Origin: Paracoccus sp. MBLB3053
Lineage (GTDB): Bacteria; Pseudomonadota; Alphaproteobacteria; Rhodobacterales; Rhodobacteraceae
NCBI RefSeq assembly: GCF_031822435.1
Contig: NZ_JAVQLW010000004.1
Span: 248,001-312,000, forward strand
Length of the DNA stretch: 64,000 bases
Reading direction: 5' to 3'
Shown here: piece by piece, positions 16,945 through 25,808 of the stretch
Numbering within the stretch: position 1 is the first letter of the stretch
Layout of the letters: each line of letters begins with the position of its first letter
Program-made: the position numbers and the translations under genes
Notes under the pieces: model-generated
What the model was told of the DNA's origin: nothing
What the model saw: only the letters and a program-made list of their open reading frames with translations
Database searches by the model: none

Positions 16945-18636
16945 ATGTTCAGCTATATCGCGGAAACGCTTCGCGCCAACCCGCAGCTTGCGATCTTCCT
17001 GACGCTGGCGATCGGCTACTGGGTGGGGGCGCGGCGCTTCGGCAGCTTCAGCCTTGGCGCGGTGACCGGGACGCTGCTTGCGGGCGTTGTCATCGGCCAG
17101 ATCGGGATCGACATTTCCAGCCAGGTGAAGTCGATCTTCTTCATCATGTTCCTGTTTGCGGTGGGCTTCGGGGTCGGGCCACAATTCGTGCGCGGCATCG
17201 CGACCGACGGGTTGCCGCAGGCGCTGTTCGCGGTCGTGGTTTCGGTCCTGTGCCTTGCCGGGGTCTGGATCGCGGCCAAGGTCTCGGGTTACGGCCCGGG
17301 ACTTGCCGCCGGCTTGCTCGCCGGCGCGCAGACCATCTCGGCCTCGATAGGGCTAGCGACGGACGCCATCAACGGGGCGGGGCTTAGCCCCGAACAGACC
17401 AAGGCCGAGCTGGACCTGATGCCCGTGGCCTATGCCATCACCTATCTTTTCGGCACCATCGGCACCGGCTGGATCCTGGCATTCGTCGGGCCGAAGATAC
17501 TGGGCGTCGACATCGCCGAGGCCTGCGCCCGCTATGAGCGCGAGGTTCTGGCTGGCGGCAGCAAGGATGCGAGCCATCTGAGCGCTTGGCGCGCGCGAGA
17601 GCTGCGCGCCTATCGTGTGCGCGAAGGCGGCATGGCGGTCGGCCAATCCGCAATCGCTGTCGAGACGCTGGCCGAGGGCGAGCGCATCTTTGTCGAGCGC
17701 ATCCGCCGCGATGGCGAACTCGTCACCCCCAGCCCCGAGACCGTGCTGAAAGCGGGCGACCTCGTCGCAGTTTCTGGCAAGCGCGACGTGCTGGTGAAGC
17801 TCTTCGGCGAGACCCAGGAGGTCGATGACCAAGATCTATTGGATATCCCGGTCGAGGCCGTCGACGTGCTGCTGACCAGCAAGGCACTGGATGGCCGCGA
17901 GTTGATCGATCTGGCGAAGGAACCCTACACGCGCGGGGTCTATCTGAACTCGATCCGGCGCGGTTCGATGGCGGTGAATATCCCCGTCATGCCCAAGACC
18001 ATGCTGAACCGGGGCGACATCGTCCGCGTCGCCGGATCGACCGCCCATGTCGCCGAATTCGTCAAGAAAGTCGGTTTCGCGGATCGCCCGCAGACGGTCA
18101 CGAATATGGTGCTGGTCGGGTTGTCCATCTTTATCGGCGGGCTGATCGGGGCCTATGTAATGCCGGTCGGTGGGATTCCGATCACGCTTTCGACCTCGGG
18201 GGGCGCGCTGATCGTGGGCATCCTGGTCGGCTGGCTGCGCACGGTGAAGCCGCAGATCGGCAATATCCCGCAGCCCACCCTGTGGTTCATGAACTCGGTC
18301 GGGCTGAATGTCTTCATCGCCATCGTTGGGATTTCCTCGGGGCCGACCTTCATCGCCGGGCTGAAAGAGGCGGGCTTCGGGCTGTTCTTCTGGGGACTTT
18401 TCGCCACCGCAGTGCCGATGCTGCTCGCGCCCTATATCGGCAAGTACATTTTCAAGTTCGATGACGCGATCAATCTTGGCTGCTGCGGCGGGGCGCGGAC
18501 CTCGACGGCATCGGTCGCCATGGTGGGCGAGGTCGCCAAAAGCGACGTACCCATGCTGGGCTATACCGTCCCCTATGCCGTCAGCAACACGCTCTTGACG
18601 CTTTGGGGGCTGGTGATCGTGCTGCTGATCCTCTGA
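16945..18636 (+). CDS. AspT/YidE-type amino-acid exchanger, copy 1
   Basis: 563 aa, start 11 bp after the decarboxylase stop. Hydrophobic segments at about 10-190 and 385-563 flank a cytosolic loop (about 200-380) with two TrkA_C/RCK_C-like modules (VREGGMAVGQSAIAVETLAE and GVYLNSIRRGSMAVNIPVMP). The C-terminal GYTVPYAVSNTLLTLWGL is a hallmark of the aspartate:alanine exchanger family. AspT of Tetragenococcus exchanges aspartate for its decarboxylation product, generating proton motive force. Here the partner enzyme is an Orn/Lys/Arg-type decarboxylase, so I infer substrate/product exchange for it. Most family members, including YidE and YbjL, have no proven substrate. Confidence 0.88.
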   Translation: MFSYIAETLRANPQLAIFLTLAIGYWVGARRFGSFSLGAVTGTLLAGVVIGQIGIDISSQVKSIFFIMFLFAVGFGVGPQFVRGIATDGLPQALFAVVVSVLCLAGVWIAAKVSGYGPGLAAGLLAGAQTISASIGLATDAINGAGLSPEQTKAELDLMPVAYAITYLFGTIGTGWILAFVGPKILGVDIAEACARYEREVLAGGSKDASHLSAWRARELRAYRVREGGMAVGQSAIAVETLAEGERIFVERIRRDGELVTPSPETVLKAGDLVAVSGKRDVLVKLFGETQEVDDQDLLDIPVEAVDVLLTSKALDGRELIDLAKEPYTRGVYLNSIRRGSMAVNIPVMPKTMLNRGDIVRVAGSTAHVAEFVKKVGFADRPQTVTNMVLVGLSIFIGGLIGAYVMPVGGIPITLSTSGGALIVGILVGWLRTVKPQIGNIPQPTLWFMNSVGLNVFIAIVGISSGPTFIAGLKEAGFGLFFWGLFATAVPMLLAPYIGKYIFKFDDAINLGCCGGARTSTASVAMVGEVAKSDVPMLGYTVPYAVSNTLLTLWGLVIVLLIL

Positions 18637-18659
18637 ACCCCAAGGGGGAAGGCGGAAAC

Positions 18660-20351
18660 ATGGAAGCGATCCGATCTTTCTTCGCGCATTCCCCGATCGC
18701 GGTGCTCTTCGTCTGCGTCGCGATCGGCTTCGCCATCGGGCGGATCAAGGTGGCGGACATTCCGATCGGTGGCATTGCGGGCACGCTTTTCGCCGCGATC
18801 ATCGTGGGCCAGGTCGGGGTCGAGGTCGACGAGAACATCAAGACCATGGCCTTTGCCCTGTTCATCTATTCGCTGGGCTATGTCTCGGGGCCAGGCTTTT
18901 TCCAAAGCCTCGGGCGCAGCACGCTCAGCCTCGTCAACCTGTCGCTGGTCTCAAGCTTCCTGATCTTCCTGACAATCTGGGGGCTGGCGCAGGTCTTCGG
19001 CCTGGACAAGGGCACGGCGGCGGGGTTGCTGGCGGGCGGGATCACCGAATCCGCCGCCGTCGGCACCGCCAGCGAGGCCTTGGGAAGCCTGCCTCTGCCG
19101 CCCGACCAGATTGCCGCGATGCAGGCCAATATCGGCGTGGCCTATGCCATTACCTATCTCTTCGGCTTCACTCTGGTCGTGTTCTTCGTCAGCCTGATCG
19201 CGCCCCGGATCATGCGGATAGACCTTCCGGCCGAGGCCGCCGCCTACACTGCCGTCATGGGTATCGGCAGCGATGATGAAATTGGCCCGGAACAGGAATC
19301 CGCGCTGCGCAGCGTCGTCGCCCGCGCCTATCAGGTGACGCGGCAGGAAGCTGCGGGTCTCGACATCGCCGAATTCGAGAAGCGCTTCAACGGCTTCGTC
19401 ACAGTGCAGCGGATGATGCGCCGGGGCCGCCCGATCGAGGCGGCGAAGACCCAAACCCTTGCCATCGGCGACCGAATTGCGCTGCTGGGCCGGATCGACG
19501 AGCTACTTCAGGCGGGCGCTTTCCTTGGCACCGAGACAACCAACATGCGCGGCCTCGAACTGGTGGGCGAGACCCGGACCGTCGTGCTGACGAACAAAGC
19601 CTTCATCGGCGAGACCATCATGGCGGTGCGCGCCCGCATCGATCCCGAGCAACGCCGGGGCGTCCATGTCACTAAAATCTCGCGTTTGGGTCAAAGCCTG
19701 GTCCCCCGCCCGAAGATGCGGCTGGAAGCCGGCGACACCGTGACCCTTTACGGCACCCCCGAGGCGCTGGACGGCGCCGAGCCGATCATCGGCTATGCGG
19801 TGGATCAGGGCATCGCGGTCGACTACGTCTATCTGGGGCTTGGCATCATCGTCGGCATCGCGATCGGCATGGTCACGATCAAGATCGCGGGATCGCCCGT
19901 CGCGCTGCATACCGGCGGCGGCTGCCTTCTGTCAGGTCTGCTGTTCGGCTGGCTGCGCGCGCGCCATCCCAGCTTTGGCGGCCTGCCCCCCGCCACCGCG
20001 CTGCATCTGCGGGATTTCGGCCTTGCGATCTTCATCGCCTGCGTCGGGCTTGCCACCGGGCCGCAGGCCTTGGCCCTGCTGAGGCAGCAAGGCATCCTGC
20101 TTCCTGTCCTTGCGATCATTGCCATCATCCTGCCGATCGTCGTCTCGCTGTTCTATGCCCGCTATGTTCTGAAGTTGAACCCGGCCGTGATCTGCGGCGC
20201 ACTGGCGGGATGCTTCACCTGCACGGCGGGACTGAACGCCGCCGTGCAGGCCGCGGGAAACGAGGCCCCCGTGCTTGGCTATACCGTGCCCTATGCCATC
20301 TCGAACGCGACGCTGACCCTGCTCGGCCCCATTCTCGTGCTGACCGTCTGA
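18660..20351 (+). CDS. AspT/YidE-type amino-acid exchanger, copy 2
   Basis: 563 aa, the same length as copy 1. The start at 18660 follows GGGGGAAGG; an upstream ATG at 18603 lies inside copy 1 and has no such signal. The architecture matches copy 1: N-terminal membrane half, a central loop with two RCK_C-like segments (IRRGVHVTKISRL-type region near 330-350), and a C-terminal half ending GYTVPYAISNATLTLLGPIL. The two copies are clearly divergent in the loops. They could form a heterodimer or handle different substrates; the close linkage favours one functional unit with the decarboxylase. Confidence 0.88.
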   Translation: MEAIRSFFAHSPIAVLFVCVAIGFAIGRIKVADIPIGGIAGTLFAAIIVGQVGVEVDENIKTMAFALFIYSLGYVSGPGFFQSLGRSTLSLVNLSLVSSFLIFLTIWGLAQVFGLDKGTAAGLLAGGITESAAVGTASEALGSLPLPPDQIAAMQANIGVAYAITYLFGFTLVVFFVSLIAPRIMRIDLPAEAAAYTAVMGIGSDDEIGPEQESALRSVVARAYQVTRQEAAGLDIAEFEKRFNGFVTVQRMMRRGRPIEAAKTQTLAIGDRIALLGRIDELLQAGAFLGTETTNMRGLELVGETRTVVLTNKAFIGETIMAVRARIDPEQRRGVHVTKISRLGQSLVPRPKMRLEAGDTVTLYGTPEALDGAEPIIGYAVDQGIAVDYVYLGLGIIVGIAIGMVTIKIAGSPVALHTGGGCLLSGLLFGWLRARHPSFGGLPPATALHLRDFGLAIFIACVGLATGPQALALLRQQGILLPVLAIIAIILPIVVSLFYARYVLKLNPAVICGALAGCFTCTAGLNAAVQAAGNEAPVLGYTVPYAISNATLTLLGPILVLTV

Positions 20352-20364
20352 AGGAGCGTGCAAA

Positions 20365-21453
20365 GTGACCCAATTGCTTGGCAGGATCCGCGCCACGCCG
20401 CTGCTTTGGCTCTTGGCCTTCGTGCCCGTCGTGTTGCTGTTCGAGATGGTCACCCCCGGATCGCATACCCTGCTGTTCCTGCTTTCTGTGCTGGCCATCG
20501 TGCCGCTCGCCGCGCTCCTCAGCCTCGCGACGGAATCCGTGGCCGAGAAGACCGGGGACGCGGCGGGCGGGCTGATCAACGCCACGCTTGGCAACCTGAC
20601 CGAGCTGGTGATCGCCCTGACCGCGCTGGCCGCCGGGCAATACGGGCTGGTCAAGGCCTCGATCGCGGGGGCCATCGTCACCAATGCGCTCTTCATGCTG
20701 GGCGCGTCCTTCCTGCTGGGCGGGCTGCGCCACCATGTGCAGGAATTCAACCGCGTCGGCGCCCGCTTCCAGGCCAGCCTGCTCTTCATCGCGACGGTGG
20801 CGCTGCTGGTGCCCTCGGCGGTGGGCACGGCCGATCGCGTGACCGATCCCGTGGCGATCCAGAAGCTCAGCCTGATGCTCGCGGTCCTTTTGATCGCGGG
20901 CTATGTGCTGGGGCTGTATTTCTCGCTCGGCACCCACAAGGAGGCCTTTGCCAGCGCCGAACACGAGGCCCATGAGGATGTGCTGCCGATCGGTGTCGCG
21001 CTGATCACGCTGGCCGTCGTCACTGTGCTCGTCGCGCTGGTCAGCCATATCTTCGTGGCCTCGGTCGAGGTCGCGGGCGCGGCGCTGGGGCTCACGCCCG
21101 CCTTCGTCGGCTTCATCATCGTCTCGCTGGTCGGAGGCGCGGCCGAATTCGCCTCGGCCTTCTCGGCGGCGCGCAAGGACCGGCTCGACCTCAGCGTCAG
21201 CATCGCGCTTGGCAGCGCGGTTCAGATCGCGCTCTTCGTCGGACCGGTCCTGGTCCTGCTGAGCTATGTGATCGGGCCCGCGCCGATGGGCCTCGACTTC
21301 TGGCCCGGTGCGGTCGTGATGATGCTGATCTCGGCGCTGTCGGCTGCGATGCTCACGAATGGCGGGCACTCGACCTGGTTCCTTGGCGTGCTCGTGCTGA
21401 TGGTCTATGCGATCTTCGGCCTGACGCTTTATGTCCTGCCGCCCGCGCCATGA
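20365..21453 (+). CDS. Ca2+/H+ antiporter (CaCA family, CAX type)
   Basis: 362 aa inner-membrane protein with about eleven hydrophobic segments. The first alpha repeat reads AGGLINATLGNLTELVIALT and the second GGAAEFASAFSAARKDRLDL followed by SVSIALGSAVQIALF. These contain the GN.TELI and GNAAEH-type cation-binding motifs of CAX exchangers. An acidic stretch sits between the repeats (EHEAHEDVLPIG). The gene starts 13 bp after the second exchanger, with AAGGAG upstream. A cation/proton antiporter at the end of a decarboxylase operon supports a role in pH or ion homeostasis. Confidence 0.9.
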   Translation: MTQLLGRIRATPLLWLLAFVPVVLLFEMVTPGSHTLLFLLSVLAIVPLAALLSLATESVAEKTGDAAGGLINATLGNLTELVIALTALAAGQYGLVKASIAGAIVTNALFMLGASFLLGGLRHHVQEFNRVGARFQASLLFIATVALLVPSAVGTADRVTDPVAIQKLSLMLAVLLIAGYVLGLYFSLGTHKEAFASAEHEAHEDVLPIGVALITLAVVTVLVALVSHIFVASVEVAGAALGLTPAFVGFIIVSLVGGAAEFASAFSAARKDRLDLSVSIALGSAVQIALFVGPVLVLLSYVIGPAPMGLDFWPGAVVMMLISALSAAMLTNGGHSTWFLGVLVLMVYAIFGLTLYVLPPAP

Positions 21454-21459
21454 ATACGC

Positions 21460-21548
21460 GCCTCCGAGATCCTGTTTGGCCTGATCATGGTCCTGACCTT
21501 CCTGCGGATCTCGCATGCCGTCGCCCTCAAGGCATTCTCTGGATCCTG
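21460..21548 (+). pseudogene. Remnant of a small membrane-protein gene
   Basis: Directly after the antiporter stop, one frame reads ASEILFGLIMVLTFLRISHA and soon stops at TGA. SEILFGLIMVLTFT is a familiar opening transmembrane segment of a widespread VIT/CCC1-related hypothetical membrane protein family, here cut after about 20 residues. The rest of that gene is absent. This rests on recall of a short motif. Confidence 0.4.
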
Positions 21549-21676
21549 ATCGAGCTGATCCAAGCATCCACGCAAGGGGCACAGTTGCGCCCGCGTTGTG
21601 CTGGTGCGCGAGGATTGCGAAGGCTTCGTTCAGTCAATCCGGACCGCAGAAACCTGATCGTCAGCGACATGGGCCT

Positions 21677-21700
21677 GTGCCTGCCGCGAACGGCAGGCAC
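21677..21700. terminator. Hairpin between convergent operons
   Basis: Perfect 10-bp stem GTGCCTGCCG / CGGCAGGCAC with a 4-nt loop (CGAA on plus, TTCG on minus). It sits 9 bp beyond the aldehyde dehydrogenase stop on the minus strand and about 220 bp beyond the antiporter stop on the plus strand. No U-tract follows in either direction, so termination may need Rho or be partial. Its position between convergent operons supports a bidirectional terminator. Confidence 0.6.
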
Positions 21701-21709
21701 TGGGCGAGA

Positions 21710-23143
21710 TCAGGCCGTCTGGGTGACGAACTTGGTGTTGACATAGGCGTCGAGCGCCTCGGTCCCGCCTTCCGATCCGTAGCCTGAATCCTTGATGCCG
21801 CCAAAGGGCACTTCGGGCAGGGCTAGTCCGAGATGGTTGATTGTCAGCATCCCCGCTTCGACCTTCCGGGCCAGCATGGCCCGCGTTTCGGCGGCCGCGG
21901 TAAAGGCATAGGCGGCGAGGCCATAGGGCAGACGGTTCACCTCGTCCATCAGCGCGGTCTCGTCGCGGAAGGGGATCATGGGCGCGAGCGGACCAAAGGG
22001 CTCCTCATGCATGATCCGCGCATCCTCGGGAACCGAGGTCATGATCGTCGGCTGGAAGAAATAGCCCTTGTTGCCATGTCGCGCCCCGCCGATGCGGATT
22101 TCGGCCCCCTTTTCGCGGGCATCGGCGACCATCTCCTCCATCGCGGACAGACGGCGGGCATGCGCCAGCGGGCCCATCGTCACGCCTTCGTCAAGCCCGT
22201 CGCCCAGTTTCAGCGCATTTGCCGCAGCCTCGAACCGGTCAAGGAACTGGTCCATCACGTTCTCATGGATCAGGAATCGGGTCGGCGACACGCAGACCTG
22301 CCCGGCATTGCGGAACTTGTTGAAGCTCAGAAGTTTCGCGGCCTGATCCACATCGGCATCGGCAAAGACGATGGCAGGGGCATGGCCGCCCAGTTCCATC
22401 GTGCTGCGCTTCATGTGCAGCCCGGCCAGCGCGGACAGTTCCTTGCCGATCGCAGTCGATCCGGTGAAGGAAATCTTGCGGATGTCAGGATGCGGGATCA
22501 GGTGCTTGGACACCATCGCGGGCACGCCGAAGACAAGGTTGAGCACCTCGGCAGGCACGCCCGCATCGACAAAGGCCTGGACCAGCGCCATCGGGCTGGC
22601 GGGTGTCTCTTCGGGCGCCTTGAGCACGACGGAACAGCCCGCCGCCAGTGCCGCCGAGATCTTGCGGACCGCCTGGTTGAGCGGAAAGTTCCATGGCGTG
22701 AAGGCAGCAACCGGACCCACTGGCTCGCGGATGACCTGCTGATGGACATTCGGCGCACGGGCAGGAATGACGCGGCCGTAATTCCGGCGCGCTTCCTCGG
22801 CGAACCAGTCGATGACATCGGCGCAGGCGAGGGTTTCGACCATGGCCTCGGCCAGCGGCTTGCCCTGTTCGATGGTCAGGTTGCGGGCGACCCTCTGCGC
22901 ACGCTCGCGCAGCAGTTCCGCGGCCTTGCGCATGATCTTGTAGCGGTCGAACACGCCGACATCGCGCCAGATGGCGAACCCGCGGACCGAGGCCTCGACA
23001 GCACGGTCGAGGTCGCTTTCGGTTGCAAGGGGAACATGTCCGATCACCTCTTCGGTCGCGGGGTTCAGGACCGGCTGGCTGGCGCCGTCCGTGGCCGCGC
23101 ACCATGTGCCGGCGATGAACATCATCGGATTGGGATAGGACAT
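21710..23143 (-). CDS. NAD(P)-dependent succinate-semialdehyde-type dehydrogenase
   Basis: 477 aa aldehyde dehydrogenase. The oxyanion Asn is in FTPWNFPLN (about 150), the NAD-binding region FTGSTAIGKEL near 220-230, the general base Glu in MELGGHAP (about 250) and the catalytic Cys in NAGQVCVSPTR (about 285). The sequence is of the GabD/SSADH group that oxidises succinic or glutaric semialdehyde, but substrate cannot be fixed. It lies 35 bp downstream of a D-2-hydroxyacid dehydrogenase gene in the same direction, so the two probably act in one oxidative pathway. Confidence 0.9.
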   Translation of the reverse strand: MSYPNPMMFIAGTWCAATDGASQPVLNPATEEVIGHVPLATESDLDRAVEASVRGFAIWRDVGVFDRYKIMRKAAELLRERAQRVARNLTIEQGKPLAEAMVETLACADVIDWFAEEARRNYGRVIPARAPNVHQQVIREPVGPVAAFTPWNFPLNQAVRKISAALAAGCSVVLKAPEETPASPMALVQAFVDAGVPAEVLNLVFGVPAMVSKHLIPHPDIRKISFTGSTAIGKELSALAGLHMKRSTMELGGHAPAIVFADADVDQAAKLLSFNKFRNAGQVCVSPTRFLIHENVMDQFLDRFEAAANALKLGDGLDEGVTMGPLAHARRLSAMEEMVADAREKGAEIRIGGARHGNKGYFFQPTIMTSVPEDARIMHEEPFGPLAPMIPFRDETALMDEVNRLPYGLAAYAFTAAAETRAMLARKVEAGMLTINHLGLALPEVPFGGIKDSGYGSEGGTEALDAYVNTKFVTQTA

Positions 23144-23177
23144 TTTCGTCTCCAGTTTCTGAAATCTTGCGGCCCGG

Positions 23178-24599
23178 TCAGAGCAGCTTGCCGGGGTTCA
23201 TCAAGCCCTGCGGATCAAGCGCCGACTTGATGCGGCGCATCATCTCGAGTTCGGGCCCGGCCCGCAGGCGGGCAAGGCTGTCGCGCTTTGCCTGACCCAC
23301 GCCATGTTCGGCCGAAAAACTGCCGCCAAGTCCCTCGGCCAGATCGGCGAGCGCGGCATTGATCGCGGGTTCGCAGGCCCGCAGCGCATCGGCATGATCG
23401 CGCGACGCCGGGCTGACGTTGAAGTGGATGTTCCCGTCGCCAAGATGGCCGTAGCAGATCGGCTGGGCATCGGCGCAGATCCCGGCGATCAGGGCGCTGC
23501 CCCTCGTGAGCAATTCGGGAATGCTGCCGATCGGGACCGAGACATCGTTCTTGACCGAATGGCCAAGGCCGTTCTGCGCGAACGAGATCGCCTCGCGGAA
23601 GGCCCAGAACGCCTCGCGCTGCGCGACGCTCTGGGCCAGGAGGGCATCGGTGATCTCGCCCCGCTCGAGCCCGCTTACCAAGGCATCGTGCAGGCGATCC
23701 TGCGTCGCCTCGGTGCCGGTGAAATCCTCGGCTTCGATCAGCAGGCAGGCGCTGGGGCCACCCGGCAGGGCCAGCGCCGCCGCGAGTTCCGGCCGCTGGT
23801 CCGAGATCAGCGCCACGGTCGCGGCGTTCATGTATTCGAAGGCGACAAGGGCATCCGGCAGGCTGCTGCGCAGCTTGACGAGCAGCGACAGCGCAGCGTC
23901 GATCGACGCGACCGGGCAGAATGCCGTCAGCACGCTCTTGGGTGCAGGCACCAATTGCAGGACCGCACCGGTCACGATGCCCAATGTCCCCTCGCTGCCG
24001 ATGAAGACCTGCTGCAATGCATATCCGGTATTGTCCTTGGCGACCGGGCGCATGCCGTCCCAGACACGTCCGTCGGGCAGAACGACCTCGAGCCCGGTGA
24101 CGCGCTGGCGCGTCATGCCGTGTCGCAACACATTGCTGCCGCCCGCATTGGTGGCGATGATGCCACCGATCTGGGCCGAACCTTCCGAGCCGATCAGGAC
24201 CGGTAAATCCAGCTGGTGCCGGGCGGCATGGGCGCGCGCTGCGCCAAGCGTCATCCCGGCGTCAACGGCCATGGTCATGCCAAGCGGGTCGATCGAACGG
24301 AGGGCCGATATGCGCTCGAGCGAAAAGACGACCTCTCCGGCCAGCGGAATTGCCCCGCCGACCAGGCCCGTCCTTCCGCCCTGAGGGACGATCGACGCGC
24401 CCGCCGCGGCGCATAGCGCGACCGCCTGCGCGACCTCTTGGGTCGAGCGGGGCAGGATCACGCAGATCGCGTTGCCGGCATAGCGCCCGCGCCAGTCGCT
24501 TTCATAGGCCATGCGGTCCGCCGGATCCGTCAGGACGCCGGACTTTCCCAAGGCCGTGGTCAGCTTCCGGATCAGCTCGTCATTTGCGTGGTCAGGCAT
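23178..24599 (-). CDS. FAD-linked D-2-hydroxyacid dehydrogenase (GlcD/D2HGDH-like)
   Basis: 473 aa vanillyl-alcohol-oxidase-fold flavoprotein. The FAD-binding half carries GASIVPQGGRTGLVGGAIPL and IGGIIATNAGGSNVLRHGMT. The C-terminal half carries the metal/substrate motifs CYGHLGDGNIHFN and FSAEHGVGQ and ends NPGKLL. The family oxidises D-lactate, glycolate or D-2-hydroxyglutarate to the 2-oxoacid, passing electrons to a quinone or flavoprotein. Which of these is used is not visible. The gene lies between a GntR gene and the aldehyde dehydrogenase. A promoter overlapped by an inverted repeat lies about 80-125 bp upstream. Confidence 0.9.
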   Translation of the reverse strand: MPDHANDELIRKLTTALGKSGVLTDPADRMAYESDWRGRYAGNAICVILPRSTQEVAQAVALCAAAGASIVPQGGRTGLVGGAIPLAGEVVFSLERISALRSIDPLGMTMAVDAGMTLGAARAHAARHQLDLPVLIGSEGSAQIGGIIATNAGGSNVLRHGMTRQRVTGLEVVLPDGRVWDGMRPVAKDNTGYALQQVFIGSEGTLGIVTGAVLQLVPAPKSVLTAFCPVASIDAALSLLVKLRSSLPDALVAFEYMNAATVALISDQRPELAAALALPGGPSACLLIEAEDFTGTEATQDRLHDALVSGLERGEITDALLAQSVAQREAFWAFREAISFAQNGLGHSVKNDVSVPIGSIPELLTRGSALIAGICADAQPICYGHLGDGNIHFNVSPASRDHADALRACEPAINAALADLAEGLGGSFSAEHGVGQAKRDSLARLRAGPELEMMRRIKSALDPQGLMNPGKLL

Positions 24600-24678
24600 G
24601 CAGGTCTCCGTCTAAAGGCCAGATCCGCCCGCCATTCACTGCCCGGCCGCGCATGGGGAGTTTCGGATAGATGGCCGG

Positions 24679-24725
24679 ACGCTAGATCTGTGATCTCAGA
24701 CTGTCAACGCGAATCTGAGATCGCA
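24679..24725 (-). promoter_or_regulatory. Promoter with inverted-repeat operator upstream of the hydroxyacid dehydrogenase
   Basis: On the minus strand, TGCGATCTCAGA (24725-24714) and TCTGAGATCACA (24700-24689) form 12-bp arms with one mismatch around a 13-nt spacer. The spacer contains TTGACA (24707-24702), a consensus -35 box. Seventeen bases later is TAGCGT (24684-24679), a possible -10. A repressor bound to the repeat would cover the -35. The adjacent GntR protein, whose last codons overlap the upstream arm, is the obvious candidate. Confidence 0.55.
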
Positions 24726-25432
24726 GTTATCTCGCCGGCCTTTCGACGATCATCGCAGGACAGTTTCATGCTGACCTGCACAAGCCGCATCCCGTCCATG
24801 ATATCCGCGGCCACTGCCTCGCCCAGCCTGGCCGCGTCGCCATCGCGCAGCGCCTCAAGAATCACCGGATGCTGGTCCTCTTCGGCGGGCCGGCCTGCAT
24901 AGCGTTCGAAGACGAGGCGCATCAGCGGGCCGAATTGCAGCCAGAGTGTCTCGATGAGCCGCATCACGGTCGGGCCGGGCTTCGCTGCATAGATCTTGAA
25001 GTGAAACTCGTAATTTCCGAGCATGTAGGCCTCGACATCGCCCGAGGCGAGGCCGCGATTCATGCGCTGGTCGATATCGCTCAGCTCGGCGATCAGCGTC
25101 TGGGTCACCTCGGGCATGGCGCGCATGGCTGCCGCAGGTTCAAGCTGCATGCGGCTGAACAGCAGATCGTCGAAGCGCTGAGGGGTCATCTGGGGCACGA
25201 CAATGCTGCTTTTCGAGCGCACTTCCAAAGCCTGCTCGGCCGCAAGACGCGAGACGGCCTCGCGGACCGGCATCGGGCTGACGCCCAGCTCGCGGGCGAG
25301 CGCGCGGGAAGACAGGACCTGATCGGGCGTGATCGCACCGGTCACCAGCCTGCGCCTCAATGTTTCGTAAGCCATGGCGCGCAGTGGCGCATCGGCCGCC
25401 TTCCTTGCTTCTTCATCGATTCCGCTTGGCAT
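24704..25432 (-). CDS. GntR-family regulator, FCD (FadR) subgroup
   Basis: 242 aa from the ATG at 25432, which has GAGG six bases upstream; the frame extends to 25492 without a start signal. The winged helix is visible at about 20-85 (RRRLVTGAITPDQVLSSRAL, REAVSRLAAEQALEV). The FCD domain follows at about 95-225, with the helical metal/ligand positions in EAYMLGNYEFHFKIY and QHPVILEALRDGD. FCD regulators usually respond to carboxylic-acid effectors and repress adjacent catabolic genes. Its 3' end overlaps the probable operator/promoter of the hydroxyacid dehydrogenase gene. Confidence 0.9.
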   Translation of the reverse strand: MPSGIDEEARKAADAPLRAMAYETLRRRLVTGAITPDQVLSSRALARELGVSPMPVREAVSRLAAEQALEVRSKSSIVVPQMTPQRFDDLLFSRMQLEPAAAMRAMPEVTQTLIAELSDIDQRMNRGLASGDVEAYMLGNYEFHFKIYAAKPGPTVMRLIETLWLQFGPLMRLVFERYAGRPAEEDQHPVILEALRDGDAARLGEAVAADIMDGMRLVQVSMKLSCDDRRKAGEITAISDSR

Positions 25433-25808
25433 CGGCCCCTCAACTGCCCGTAGCTCTGGGCAGTGCGATGGGGCAGGACAATCGGGGCGCAATGTCTTCG
25501 GGAGGCGTCAAGCGGCGTCTTTCCTGCTCAGAAACTCATGGCGGCAAGCCTACGTGAAGCGGATTCCGTGTCAACTCGCCCCATGAGCGCCGTGAAGCGC
25601 CCGTCGTCCCGAATGATGCATTCCAGAACGGATCATGCCCGCTTTACAATGACTTCTAAGGATAATTCTCACCCTGTCATGTCTGGCCCAGACGGCCAGG
25701 ACGATGCCTCTGCAGGTGTCCGATCACGTCTCTCATGATCTGGTGATGCTCGACCGGGCGCGATTTGGTGTCTCGGCAGGGTCCGAGGGCCGAGGGGCCC
25801 CAACCGGG
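25433..25808. other. Intergenic stretch, no gene seen
   Basis: About 375 bp between the tcuB stop and the GntR start, both genes on the minus strand. It contains an A/T-richer patch near 25600-25680 that may hold the GntR promoter. Frames crossing it have no ribosome-binding site or recognisable product. Confidence 0.5.

Noticed and set aside
20215..21582. 455-codon minus-strand reading opposite the Ca2+/H+ antiporter
   Set aside because: Composition almost wholly Arg/Asp/Gln/His, typical of reversed codons for a hydrophobic protein.
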